The translations under genes and the position numbers were made by a program. The notes beneath the pieces are model-generated. The model was given only the letters and a program-made list of their open reading frames with translations, was not told the DNA's origin and made no database searches. This document shows, piece after piece, positions 10,974 through 21,375 of a stretch of DNA of 64,000 nucleotides (positions within the stretch are counted from its first letter, which is position 1; each line of letters opens with the position of its first letter). The DNA is from Cephalotrichum gorgonifer (lineage: Eukaryota > Ascomycota > Sordariomycetes > Microascales > Microascaceae), in assembly GCA_900312665.1 (NCBI GenBank), contig ONZQ02000008.1:496001-560000 (forward strand), read 5' to 3'.

Positions 10974-12136
10974 TTAACCCCCAGTCGCCTCCCTGTAGAA
11001 AGAAAGGCTCTTATTCGCCCCCGCCGTGCAGAAGTACTCGCTCCTCCCCATCTTGGGAAGCCACTTGACAGACCACAGTGGCTTATCAGTTTCGCTGTGT
11101 GTAGCGACGCAGGCCTTCCTGTCGATGGACCAGACCTTCGCCTTTCCATCCATGGAGCCGCTGAGGAGGTACTCGCCCGTGTCGTTCCAGTCGACGGAGG
11201 TGACCCACGCCGAGTGGCCGGTGAAGTTCCCGACGTGTTCGCCGTGCTGCATGTCGTACATGGCGATGATGGCAGCGTCGCCGGCGGCGGCAAGCCTTGT
11301 GGATCCGGGGGAGAAGGCGACTGCTCGGATGGGTTTTGTCAAGCCTAGGACTGAGAGTTAGTGACCACCCTGACTAGCCGGGACAGGAGTCATTGTGCTC
11401 GCGTACCTGTCAGGGAATATACCAGTCGTCCAGTGTCGTTGTTGAAGACGTATACCGTGCCATTCTGGTGGCCGCTGGCAGTGAGCTTGCCGTCCCTGCT
11501 CAAGTCGACGCACATTCCGAAGCTCCCAGAGTTGCCGCTCCCCGTCTCGTATTCTCGTATCACCTTAGGGGCATCCTTGTCGAGGACGTCCCAGACAAGA
11601 ATCCTCCCATCCCTCGTCGTCGTCGCGAAATATTGCCCGTCGTCATTAAGTGCGATCGCCCACACGGACGCATCCTTGACGGCGTCACTAGGTATCTCGG
11701 CGTGGACACCCCATTCGCCCGATTCCGCGTTGACGCTCCAGATCTTGATCTCGCCGCCAAACCCGGCGCTCGCTGCTACCTTGCCATCCTTAGAGGTACA
11801 GAGGTGGTGGCAGCCCACAGGGTGAGCTCCACTGATGGTCTGGGTGAGTGAGAAGACCGGCGAGGCGGTTTCATGAACGTTTATGCTGGATGAGCCGCTA
11901 GCGGAGAGGATGGCCTTTTTGGTGACGGCAAGGGCGAAGATATCGGTCAAGTGAGCTGGGAGGAAGTGTCAGAGTTGGAGAGAAGTTGTCTGAGTGAGGC
12001 CTGGTGGTGGTCGTGGGGTAATAGCTTGGCTACATCATACCATTATCCACCGTATGAACGGTGAGATATTGTTTCGACTACTTCGTAATTAGTTTATAAG
12101 GTTATGGAATCGATTATCCAATCATAAACACACCAT
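10974..12136 (-). CDS. SKI8: Ski complex subunit Ski8/Rec14-like WD40 protein
   Basis: Exons 12134-12136, 12041-12077, 11407-11955 and 10974-11344 give 319 aa, nearly all WD40 repeats (for example IKIWSV, ILVWDV, AKVWSI endings). Ski8 is the scaffold of the Ski2-Ski3-Ski8 complex that feeds cytoplasmic mRNA to the exosome; fungal orthologues (Rec14) also act in meiotic double-strand-break formation. The N-terminus needs two small introns. The conserved SKQYLTVHTVDNAHLTD start is preceded in-frame by TAG, which fits a splice acceptor; an ATG directly followed by GTGTGT lies 56 bp upstream. The first coding exon is therefore the start codon alone. Family call is strong; the one-codon exon is inferred from phase and conservation. 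Confidence 0.88.
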
Positions 12137-12675
12137 AATTTCCCCTTCGAGTGGGTGTTTGCATAAGTGGTTGATGTAGAGTACTGAAGCGCCCTGGTGG
12201 TAACAGGCGATGAAATAAATGGGAAGGTGGGGTTAGGTGACGGCTAGAGGTCGAGATGACACCCGCCCAGCATAAAAAGTAAAGGACCATCAATACTTCA
12301 ATACAACGTTTAAGGGACCTGCAATGGGGAACTTGCTCTACACCTAGCTTTAGCAAACTACAGTTTGTTTCAATTATTTGATATACGGCGCTTCTTAATG
12401 CCGTACTCGGATTTTTGGCGTCTTTCCTGGAGGCCAGTTGAGCAGTAGTCTCATGTCCAAAGCAAGCTCTCGACGAAAGGGATGCGGCCGCTTCACCTAG
12501 GCAGAATGATGTCTATTTAGATGTACAAGACGCGGCACTACATTGCCAACGAGCCCAAAACGCCATTGATATACAGCAGAGCGGCTAACCTCTACGAAGC
12601 CCCGGGATCATCCGGATCCCACCAGATATTCTAACACGAGAACAGGACGACCTCCGTTCCGTACACACAAGCCCC
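12137..12675. other. intergenic region, SKI8 promoter / bL32m 3' end
   Basis: A 539-bp stretch between two minus-strand genes, AT-richer than its surroundings. It should contain the SKI8 5' UTR and promoter and the bL32m 3' UTR. No coding signal was seen. Confidence 0.45.
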
Positions 12676-13159
12676 TCACGTGAACTTCCCTGAGGGGTTC
12701 TCCTCCTTCCATACTTGATGGATTTCTAGAATAGTGGTCAGCAAAGGACTCCACAATTGTTCATATGTGTCACAAGGTTCGGGGTGACATACTCTCCATG
12801 CAATGCGGGCAAAGCCGATGCATCCTCTTCGTCTGGCCGCACCCGGGACACCTGCACAGGGAGTTGACGTCCTCAAGAGCCTTTCCCGCCATCTGCCTAT
12901 GCCTCTTCTTCATGTGGGATGTCTTCTTCTTGGGCACCGCCCGCAGAACGGACTCCCATATGTCCCCAAGTAGCGTGGGGAGGCTGACTTGGATACCGGG
13001 GATGCCAATTGATAGGGAAGGAAGGAGCGGGTGCGTGAGCTCCTGAGCATAGAATGTGGCCCATCTCGAAGAGGATAGCGTTATAGGTGCGGAGAGTCGA
13101 GGGAGTATGGAGGAGATGCCGGCCGAAGCCAATCGTAGTTGCTGTGTCGCGGCGGCCAT
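12676..13159 (-). CDS. MRPL32: Mitochondrial large-subunit ribosomal protein bL32m
   Basis: Two exons (12793-13159, 12676-12725) give 138 aa. The mature part begins at AVPKKKTSHMKKRHRQM, the bL32 signature, and is followed by a zinc site formed by CPGC and CPHC. The first 75 residues are hydroxylated, basic and poor in acidic residues, as expected for a mitochondrial presequence; in yeast this leader is trimmed by the m-AAA protease. The intron 12726-12792 lies inside the zinc-site tail: splicing (GAG A|AA) gives MEKIHQVWKEE and stop at 12676. The gene is divergent from the septin gene, with 707 bp between starts. Confidence 0.9.
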
Positions 13160-13866
13160 GGCGGATAATTTGCCCCGTAGCTATCGTCTGGAAGCTTGTG
13201 TTCGAGAGGAGAAGGTTGCTGTCGATATGGAACGGAGTATTCGTCGCAGCGAGTACTATAAGTCCGGGGGCCGATAGGAATCCTGCTGCTGGCCGACCTA
13301 AGATGCGACTGGGACGACTGGATTCGGTGGTGCTGCTGCGCGCATCAATTTTCTTAGCAAACCTCTCTTCGCGTGATGCTTCACCAAAATTATTCGCAAA
13401 CAGCCGAACTTCTCCCGGTGATTTCCTGGGGGAATTGGGCCCAAAGGTCCAAACCAATCATGTTCAGGAACGCGCACGGGCCAGGTATCGCCAATTGGAC
13501 CGGTGCCGGTCCCCCCTTTCCCCCTTTCCTGGCGACCCCTGGCGACCAATCCTCGGGCTAAATGACAGGGTGGAAAATTATTACTGGTGGTGGCAGGTAC
13601 GCTGTGGCCCATCAATCTCCCCTGGCTGGCTGGCAGGAAAAAGCATCCCAACCTGAAGCGTTGAAACAATCTCTCCCGTCCCCAGACGATAACCTCACTG
13701 TTGTCATTATCAGTACCTTCTCCATTTGCAACTTCAGCCTCCATTTCCCACCGATACGCACGAGTACAGATCTGCCATTTCTTCAATTAGTGCATTGTTA
13801 TATCAATCACTTAGGCTCTCCTCCACCCAGCCCCCTTTAACCGACAGCACATTCACATCATCTGCC
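13160..13866. promoter_or_regulatory. divergent intergenic region, bL32m / septin
   Basis: This 707-bp stretch between divergent starts should hold both promoters. The last 200 bp before the septin start are CT-rich, as in many strongly expressed fungal genes. No coding potential was found. Confidence 0.5.
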
Positions 13867-15084
13867 ATGGCGACCGCGGAGGATACCATCTACCCCAAGA
13901 GCCATGTCGGTTTCGACAGCATCACCTCCCAGATCGAGCGCAAGCTCCTGAAGCGCGGTTTCCAGTTCAACGTTATCTGCGTTGGTATGTGGCCAGCCCC
14001 TTAAGCTCATCTCTCCGTGGATGGATCTCCACCCGCGACTAAGCTTGCGACACGGACACGCCCCGCGTCATTGTTCATTGCGGACGAGCACAGTTGCTAA
14101 TTCTATCAATTCATAGGCCAGACCGGTCTTGGGAAGTCGACCCTGACCAACACCATCTTCGCGTCGCACCTCATCGACTCGAAGGGCCGAATGCAGCCCG
14201 ATGAGCCCGTCCGCACCACTACCGAGATCCACTCCGTATCCCACATCATCGAGGAGAACGGTGTGCGCCTCCGCCTCAACATTGTGGACACCCCCGGATA
14301 CGGCGACCTGGTCAACAATGAGCGCTGCTGGGACCCCATCGTGAAGTACATCAAGGACCAGCACTCGGCCTACCTCCGCAAGGAGCTCACCGCGCAGCGC
14401 GAGCGATACATTCAGGACACCCGCATCCACTGCTGCCTCTTCTTCATCCAGCCCTCCGGCCACTCCCTCAAGCCTATTGATATCGTCGTCCTCAAGAAGC
14501 TGTCCGACGTGGTCAACGTCGTGCCGGTCATTGCCAAGGCTGACACGCTCACCCTCGAGGAGCGCCAGGCTTTCAAGGAGCGGATTAAGGAGGAGTTTGC
14601 GTTCCACAACCTGAAGATGTACCCCTACGACAACGAGGAGTTCGATGATGAGGAGCTTGCTGTCAACGCGCAGATCAAGGTACGGTTGGAATTTATACTC
14701 TTGTGCTCGCCAGAGCTAGCTAGGGGTTCAGTATAATACTAACACAACTCCTAGAGCCTCATCCCCTTCGCCGTCGTCGGCTCGGAGAAGTCCATCATTG
14801 TCAATGGCAAGCAGGTCAGGGGACGCCAGAACCGGTGGGGCGTGATCAACATCGAGGACGAGAACCACTGTGAATTCGTCTACCTCCGCAACTTCCTCCT
14901 CCGCACCCACCTCCAAGACCTCATCGAGACGACGTCTCAGATCCACTATGAGACTTTCCGCGCCAAGCAACTCCTGGCCCTGAAGGAGAACAGCGCGCAC
15001 AGCGCTGGTTCTAGGCCGATCAGCCCGTCCGCTGACCGGGAGATGAGCCGGGGCTCGCAACGGATGACGATGAACGGATACTAG
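13867..15084 (+). CDS. CDC10: Septin, CDC10 class (AspD-like)
   Basis: Three exons (13867-13984, 14117-14679, 14755-15084) give 336 aa. Septins are GTP-binding filament proteins organising septation sites, hyphal tips and branching. Seen here: the polybasic helix (RKLLKRGFQFN), P-loop GQTGLGKST at residues 40-48, switch II DTPGYGD, G4 motif AKAD, and the septin unique element through VGSEKSIIVNGKQVRGR and LRTHLQDLIETT. The protein ends shortly after the GTPase domain in a Ser-rich tail without a C-terminal coiled coil. Together with the short N-terminus, this places it in the Cdc10/AspD class, which sits at the centre of the octamer. Splice phases 1 and 0 are clean. Confidence 0.93.
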
Positions 15085-15900
15085 GCTGGCGCGTCTGTCG
15101 ATTCGGGGCTGAACCTGGGGCGTTAATTTACCACCTTACGCGGGTGCTCACGGGTGCCTTGCGAAATCTTCCTTACGACCCTTTTTTCTTGAGTTGTTAC
15201 GGTTAGCGAGTCGCAGTGCTTGGACGCGAGATTCCCGTTGGATTCGATACCACCTTTTATTCCCGGCAGATATGCGCAGGATGAAGGACAGAAACAATCT
15301 TGCTGGTGGATGGAGCCTACGTGGCGAGGCGGAGAGGATGGAACGGGGTGGGAAAAGGATACCAGCCTGTTACAACCAGGCGATTCTTGAGCCTATGTTG
15401 AAGCATTCTGGTCATTCGACACAACTCTCGGTACCTGTGTTGTCGTTTCTTGCTCTTCCATCACCTCTGTCCCGTCCGCGGGCGTTCATTTCGAGGCTCA
15501 AGGCTCGCGGATCTCAAAATTTGTAGCTTTCTTGTTTCCTCCCACTTCGATTATTCCCTTGTTTTGCGTTGCGGCGGCGAGAAAAGAGGTTTTTGGTCGC
15601 TACTTCTTTCTTTTCCTTATGTTTTAATTAGTTCGGTTACCCCCTCCGTACTCTAATGCAGAGTTCGCTTCGATACCTTGTAGGACATGAGAACTTGTTT
15701 ATTTTGATAATATCTCTTTGTGAAGATCTATCTAGTGAAATCACGCTGAGCTTTGTCTAAACACCTATTCATATGATTCTATAAGGGGCGTCCCAAAGTG
15801 GCAGATGCCCCAATTGTACGTGCAGATGTCCTGTCGTGATATATCCTGGTCCCCCGACCACCCGCCTACCCGCCTTTTGCTTTTTTCAGTCTCCCCGGCT
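15085..15900. other. convergent intergenic region, septin / guanylate kinase
   Basis: An 816-bp stretch between two convergent stop codons, T-rich toward 15540-15640 as expected for 3' UTR and polyadenylation sequence. No gene recognised. Confidence 0.45.
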
Positions 15901-16880
15901 CTACTTCTTGTACACGAACTCCTCGAGCTCCTTATACGCGGCCTCGAGGTCGTTGTTGACGATGATGATATCGTGGACGCCGGGGGTATTGGAGTACTCG
16001 AGTTCGACCTTCGCCTGGTTGAGGCGCTTCTGGACGCTCTGCTCGGTCTCCGTGCCGCGGCCGCGGAGGCGCTGTTCGAGGATCTCCTCCGAGGGGGGCG
16101 CGATGAAGATGTAGCGGGCGTCGATGCCGGAGTTCTTGATCTGCTTTACACCCTGCACATTTGTGTGTTAGCGCTGGGGTCCTTTGTGTCTCTCCCCTCT
16201 GCCCAACGAAGCATGGGGGTGGTGGAGCAGGACATAGGTAGGTGGCGGAGAAGAAGTAGAGAGAAAAAGAGGGGGGGAAGTTATGGTGCAGGAAGAAAGA
16301 AGTACAAACCTCCATCTCGATGTCCAGTAGCACGACCTTGCCCTTGGCACCCTGCTCCTCAATGGTCTTCTTGCTGGTCCCGTACCTGTTGCCGCCGAAC
16401 TGGGCGTGCTCGACGAAGCCGTCCGCGGCGATGAGGTCCTCGAACTCTTGCATGGGCACGAAGTGGTAGTGCACGCCGTTGGACTCGCCGGCGCGGGGGC
16501 CGCGCGTGGTGTGGGAGACGGAGAGGGCGAAGGTATCGGGGTGGCGGGTGAAGAGGAGGTTGTAGAGTGTGCCCTTGCCGACGCCCGAGGGGCCGGATAG
16601 GACGAGGGGACGGGTATCAGTGGGGAGGGCTGCGGAGGGTTGTTAGTCTTTCTTCTACACACAAACGTTGGTCGGAGGTGAGGGCCTAGGGAGCAAGGGC
16701 GGGGGGGCATGTTTGGGGTGGATGAGGATGCGCGGGCGTAGAGTGTCTACTCTACTGAAGACTACAGCCCTTCAAAGGGAGGCACTTACACATGGTGGAA
16801 GTGCAGCGGCGTACGAGACGGGAGGGTTGGAGGAGTATAGTGCGTGGAAGGCGATGCGCGAGCCGTGCTGGAGACAGCAT
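15901..16880 (-). CDS. GUK1: Guanylate kinase, possible dual-targeted product
   Basis: Exons 16790-16880, 16310-16629 and 15901-16152. The enzyme phosphorylates GMP/dGMP to GDP/dGDP with ATP. The P-loop SGPSGVGKGT, the GMP-binding SHTTRGPRAGE and YHFV segments, and the lid RLRGRGTET are present. Starting at the internal Met at 16793 gives 191 aa, the normal cytosolic length. The frame stays open upstream, with in-frame ATGs at 16880 and 16988. From 16880 the extension (starting MLSPARLAHRLPRT) is Arg-rich, without acidic residues, and amphipathic, like a mitochondrial presequence. I give the 16880 form because the extension looks functional, but the 16793 start is equally possible. Identity is firm. 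Confidence 0.88.
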
Positions 16881-16988
16881 AAGGTCAAGACGAGGGGTTG
16901 CTTGGATGGACTTGGGCTTGGTTGGGTGGGGGTTCCTGCGAGGTGGGCAGAATTTCAGGTTTGGTGAGCGGTGAGAAGCCAGTGCCAT

Positions 16989-18383
16989 CCACGCCGCAAA
17001 ACAGGCTCGGCGCTAAGGTTGACCGCTCGCTCCGGTTTTCTTATAGGGGACCAACTGGGTCCCTGCAGAAGTCGAAACCCCTGAATGTCTCGGGTGTTTT
17101 TTTATTAGTTCTTGCTTCGTGAAACTCTTGACGTCTTTGATACCGCTCCATTGTATGGCGAACAACTTATGTTACTCGTGCACATGACACAAGCAATGCA
17201 AGCAGAGTGGCCCTATATGTCTTGTATCCTCCTGGAGAGTGAAGAGTAGCATCCTAGTCCTTCATTCCAGGGCAAGTTCTGGAACCGAGATCGTGGAGAC
17301 AGAAAGTCGAAGATTGAAAACCTGCTTGTACATACAAGCAAGCCTATCTGCCACCTTTCTGCGTTCAATGTTCGCTTGACTATACATGTAACCTGGAACG
17401 TGGCCTAGCTCGTTGCAGGAGCAATCCGGGGAACCCCCGCAAACAGAGGAAGAAAAAAAGCGTATGTAATAATTATCCTCCTTGTTGATAACATGGATCA
17501 GATCAGATTACACAGGTAGCTCGCGATTATTGTGTTCGCCAACAGCTCCCGTCGGTCATACCATCTCACCGCCAATGCCCCCATCATACATATCATTCCC
17601 AACTCGTCCTCGTACCGTATTTCGTAAATTATTTCAATACGACATATTAATTCAAGGACCAAACTAATACTTGTACCCCATGGCTCTCTTGGCGCGCAGC
17701 CAGAGCAATCTTATTTGTCCTAAATTGACCGTACCCGCCCAAGTCTTGGCGGGCCTCTAGTCAGGTACCCGGTGCGACATCATGGCCGTTTCGGAAAAGG
17801 TTCCCTCGCCAAAGTCCAATCAAAGGACGCAGCAGCGCCATCCCATGATCGCGGGAGGTTCAAGGAAAGGGGGGACCGACCGAATTAGTCCTCTAGGCCC
17901 CGGGTGGCCACAGCAGTTTCTCCTTACCGAGCAGGAGGTGGTGTTCCATGGCCGATGGGGCGAAGGGGGCGACAGGAGGAGGGGCCAGGGTCCTACGCCT
18001 AGTTTGGAAGGACATTGGTTAGATACTTGTATTGTCTTGGACTTGGCGGGATTTCTGGTGTTTGGCCTCCGACTCCTCTCGTGAGATCTCGTCTCGTATT
18101 ATCCTACCTCCTCTTTTTCTCCTTCTATTCATCCTTATCGTTCCAAGCCGTCTCCCGAGTGCTCGTCTCACTCAGTCGCTCCTTCCGGCAAAGTAATATT
18201 CTCAGTCGTTCCTTACTCCATTTTTTTGTTTTACCCAGACCTGTTGGTCCAACTCGCGTATTCTAGGCATCCAGGTCACACTCTTTTTTTTCAAGCAACT
18301 GAACATTCTCGCGATCCTCGCATTCACTTGGGCTATTGAGAACGTCTAAGGAACAGAACTGCACTTCAAGTTTATCTGCAAAC
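16989..18383. promoter_or_regulatory. divergent intergenic region, GUK1 / GH72 gene
   Basis: About 1.4 kb between divergent genes. The 300 bp before the GH72 start are strongly CT-rich, typical of highly transcribed fungal cell-wall genes. Short frames are present, but none has splice context or a recognisable product. Confidence 0.45.
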
Positions 18384-20177
18384 ATGCATGTAAGTATATC
18401 GGGTTGGAGGGTTTTCTTCTCCTCTTTTTGTTTTCTTTAGGGATTATCTTTCCTGTGAGCGAGGCTTCCGTGATGGAGCTGCATCGCACACTATGAAATT
18501 CGCTTATCCGCTTGCCGCGCAACAATACAGCTCCCGCTTTATTCTCCTGCCTTGCGGTGGATTTTGTTTCGCGGCAGGGGATCAGCCCGGGTCGCATCCG
18601 CACCCGCAAATCGATCGCGATCGCCCTCGCCATAAAAAAAGCAATCGCACCAGGACACCCCACTAACCGTTTTGACTCCGCCATAGCTCTCCGCCGCTCT
18701 CCTCGCCCTCGCGGCGCCCCTGGCCGCCGCCGTCACCCCTCTGGAGGTCAATGGCCGATACTTCGTCAACCCGTCCACCGGTAACCGGTTCCAGATCGTT
18801 GGTATGGACTACCAGCCTGGTGGTTCCGCTGGCTACACCACCGACGGTCACGATCCCCTCAGCGACCCTGACGCCTGCCGCCGCGATGCCGCCATCATGC
18901 AGGTCCTCGGTGTCAACACGGTCCGGATCTACAACCTGAACCCCAACTTGAACCACGATGAGTGCGCTAGCATCTTCAATGCCGTACGTTAACCCATATC
19001 CTGTTCGCAACGAATATCCCACCCCACTAGACTCTCTGCTAACTCGTGGAGGCGATAGGCCGGCATGTACCTGATCCTCGACGTCAACTCTCCTCTCGTC
19101 GGGGAGGCCCTCACCTCGTTCGAGCCCTGGACCAGCTACTATGACACGTACCTAAACCGCACGTTCGCCATCGTCGAGGCCTTCAAGGACTACCCCAACA
19201 CCCTCCTCTTCTTCTCTGGAAATGAGGTCATCGACACGGTGGACAGTGCCGAGTTCGGCCCTCGCTACGTCCGTGCCGTTACCCGCGACCTGAAGAACTA
19301 CATCAAGAAGCACTCCGACCGCTACATCCCCGTCGGCTACTCCGCCGCCGACGTGCGCGACGTCCTGTTCGACTCGTGGAACTACTTCTCCTGCAGCATC
19401 GACGGCGAGGAGGACGACGAGAGCCGCGCCGACGTCTTTGGCCTGAACTCTTACAGCTGGTGCGGTGACGCTACCTTCAAGTCCTCCACCTACGAGGACC
19501 TCGTCGAGGGCTTCGCCGAGTCGTCCGTGCCCATCTTCTTCTCCGAGTTCGGCTGCAACGAGGTCACCCCGCGCCTCTTCACCGAGATCGCCACCATCTA
19601 CAGCGACCAGATGACCGGCGTCTTCTCGGGCGGCATGGTCTACGAGTACACGATGGAGAAGAACAACTATGGTGTCGTCGAGCTCGACAAGGACGGCAAC
19701 GCCGTCCTCCTTTCCGACTTCGACACCCTTGCGACTCAGTATGCCGACCTCGACTGGGAGTCGATCAACAGCCAGAAGCCCGGCAACACTCCCGCCGCGC
19801 CCAAGTGCTCCACCAAGCTCATCACCACCAAGGGCTTCGATACCAACTTCACCATTCCCGCCATGCCCGCCGACGACTCGGAGAAGATCCTGAACAAGGG
19901 TGTCAGCCCCGCCCCCAAGGGCAAGATCATCGACGTCAGCGACTTCACCATCAAGCACACCATCACCGACGCCAGCGGCAACCAGGTGCAGAACCTCGCC
20001 GTGAAGCCGGTCGAGGAGGCCAACGTGCCCGGTAACAACGACGGCGTCTCCTTCACCGCCGGCAGCAGCGGCAACGGCACTAGCGCCAAGGCTGGCGAGG
20101 ACAAGGAGGATGCGGGCTCTTTCCTGAAGCCTGCGCTTCTCACCCTTGCCGTGCCTGCCCTTGCCATGCTTCTGTAA
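18384..20177 (+). CDS. GEL1: GPI-anchored 1,3-beta-glucanosyltransferase, GH72 (GEL/GAS family)
   Basis: Three exons: 18384-18389, 18687-18983 and 19059-20177, giving 473 aa. The enzyme cleaves and rejoins beta-1,3-glucan chains at the outer plasma membrane, elongating cell-wall glucan. Present are a signal peptide (about residues 1-20, Ala/Leu-rich), the GH72 domain with acid/base Glu157 in FFSGNE and nucleophile Glu264 in FFSEFGCNE, several NxT/S sites, and a hydrophobic C-terminus preceded by a Ser/Gly-rich stretch, the GPI-attachment signal. There is no Cys-rich CBM43/X8 module, so it belongs to the GH72-minus group. Exon 1 (ATG CAT, then GTAAGT) is inferred from a perfect donor and phase; no other start gives a signal peptide. 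The family is certain; the paralogue number is not. Confidence 0.9.
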
Positions 20178-21375
20178 GTGTAGGTATCGGTATGAGTCAG
20201 CGAGGTATGAGCTAGAGTTTGGGGGTTAGGGGGTGTGGAGTGGGGTTCGCGTCGTGTTGTTCTTGCCGTCTTTCTATTTTGAGACCGGTGTTTTGTAGAG
20301 TATGAGATGGTTACTTCAGTTTAGGGCACGTGGGCAGCTGAGGTTGAAAGTAAGATGATGATTCCCAATAACAGCATGTGATTCTTTGATTCCTCGTCTG
20401 CCTTGTGAAGTTTCCTTTCTTTTCGGTGGTGGTGTAATGAAGCATGCCTTTTTCGTGCCTCCCATCTTGAACGGATGGACGAATCTAGTTCCTTTCGACC
20501 AAGGCGCTGCCATGACGATGGTAGGAGAATGGCATACACATGTGACCTGTATACACACACACACACACACACACATACACACGCACACATTGAGATGTTT
20601 CTGTATTAGTTGAGTGAGGGAGGTCCCAGGCCTCGACTTGGTCCAGTACGGAATTTCCCAGTATCATGAGCCCTTGGGCTTGCAACATTCTCCACGGAGC
20701 ATCAGGTTGTATGATCCAACCGAGATAGATACCAGTAGTACGGGGGAGTGGAGAGTTGCTGAGTTAGATACCAGTCCACTAATAGGAGAAGAGGAGGAGC
20801 AGGGGGACGGAGCAGGGCGGGACCAACGGCAGTTTGAGGCTCCTGGTAATAATCAAATCCCGGATCATGGCCTCGAGGGAAGAGACAAAACCTCATAGCT
20901 ACGATCGTTGCTGCTAGCTTCTGTTGTTTATGTGCCAATTACACGTACACCCGCCTTGTGTCGTCACCTCCCCTAATGACTCGCATGTGAAGCGCGAAGA
21001 AAGCGGCGGAGACATATAACGGGCAAAACTCATCTATGGCCGAGCCTCAATAATCCTCACATGTACATGGCTTGTCACGAATACGAGGGACGGCGCTGTT
21101 CCCCTTGATAACTCGCTCGTTGATTGAACAGAACCGGTGCAAGCGTACACCCCGTTATCATATTGCCATCATATCTAAGCGCCCCAGCGCCGCAAAGTAT
21201 GGCAGACGGAATACTTGGATATAAACCCATCTATACCGGATACCGGAGATAAATTACAAGCAAAAAAAAATTACCCCTTTTCCCTGTCCTGCGAGTTTCA
21301 TGGTCCTCAGCTAATGATCCACACAACCCTCCTCCCACTGCAAATCAACTTCCGCGCTATGCCCTAAACACCATC
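20178..21375. other. convergent intergenic region, GH72 gene / ACL2
   Basis: A 1.2-kb stretch between convergent stops. It contains a CA microsatellite at 20551-20590 and otherwise only short unconvincing frames. Confidence 0.45.
20551..20590. repeat. (CA)n microsatellite
   Basis: A run of about eleven CA dinucleotides followed by imperfect TACACACGCACACA units, in the 3' region of the GH72 gene. Length variation between strains would be expected. Confidence 0.85.

Noticed and set aside
18493..18668. Alternative GH72 start at an ATG followed by AAA TTC
   Set aside because: The frame runs into a stop before the catalytic exon and gives no usable splice to the conserved mature N-terminus.
19152..19958. 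268-aa minus-strand frame inside the GH72 gene
   Set aside because: Antisense shadow; the plus strand carries the GH72 catalytic motifs.
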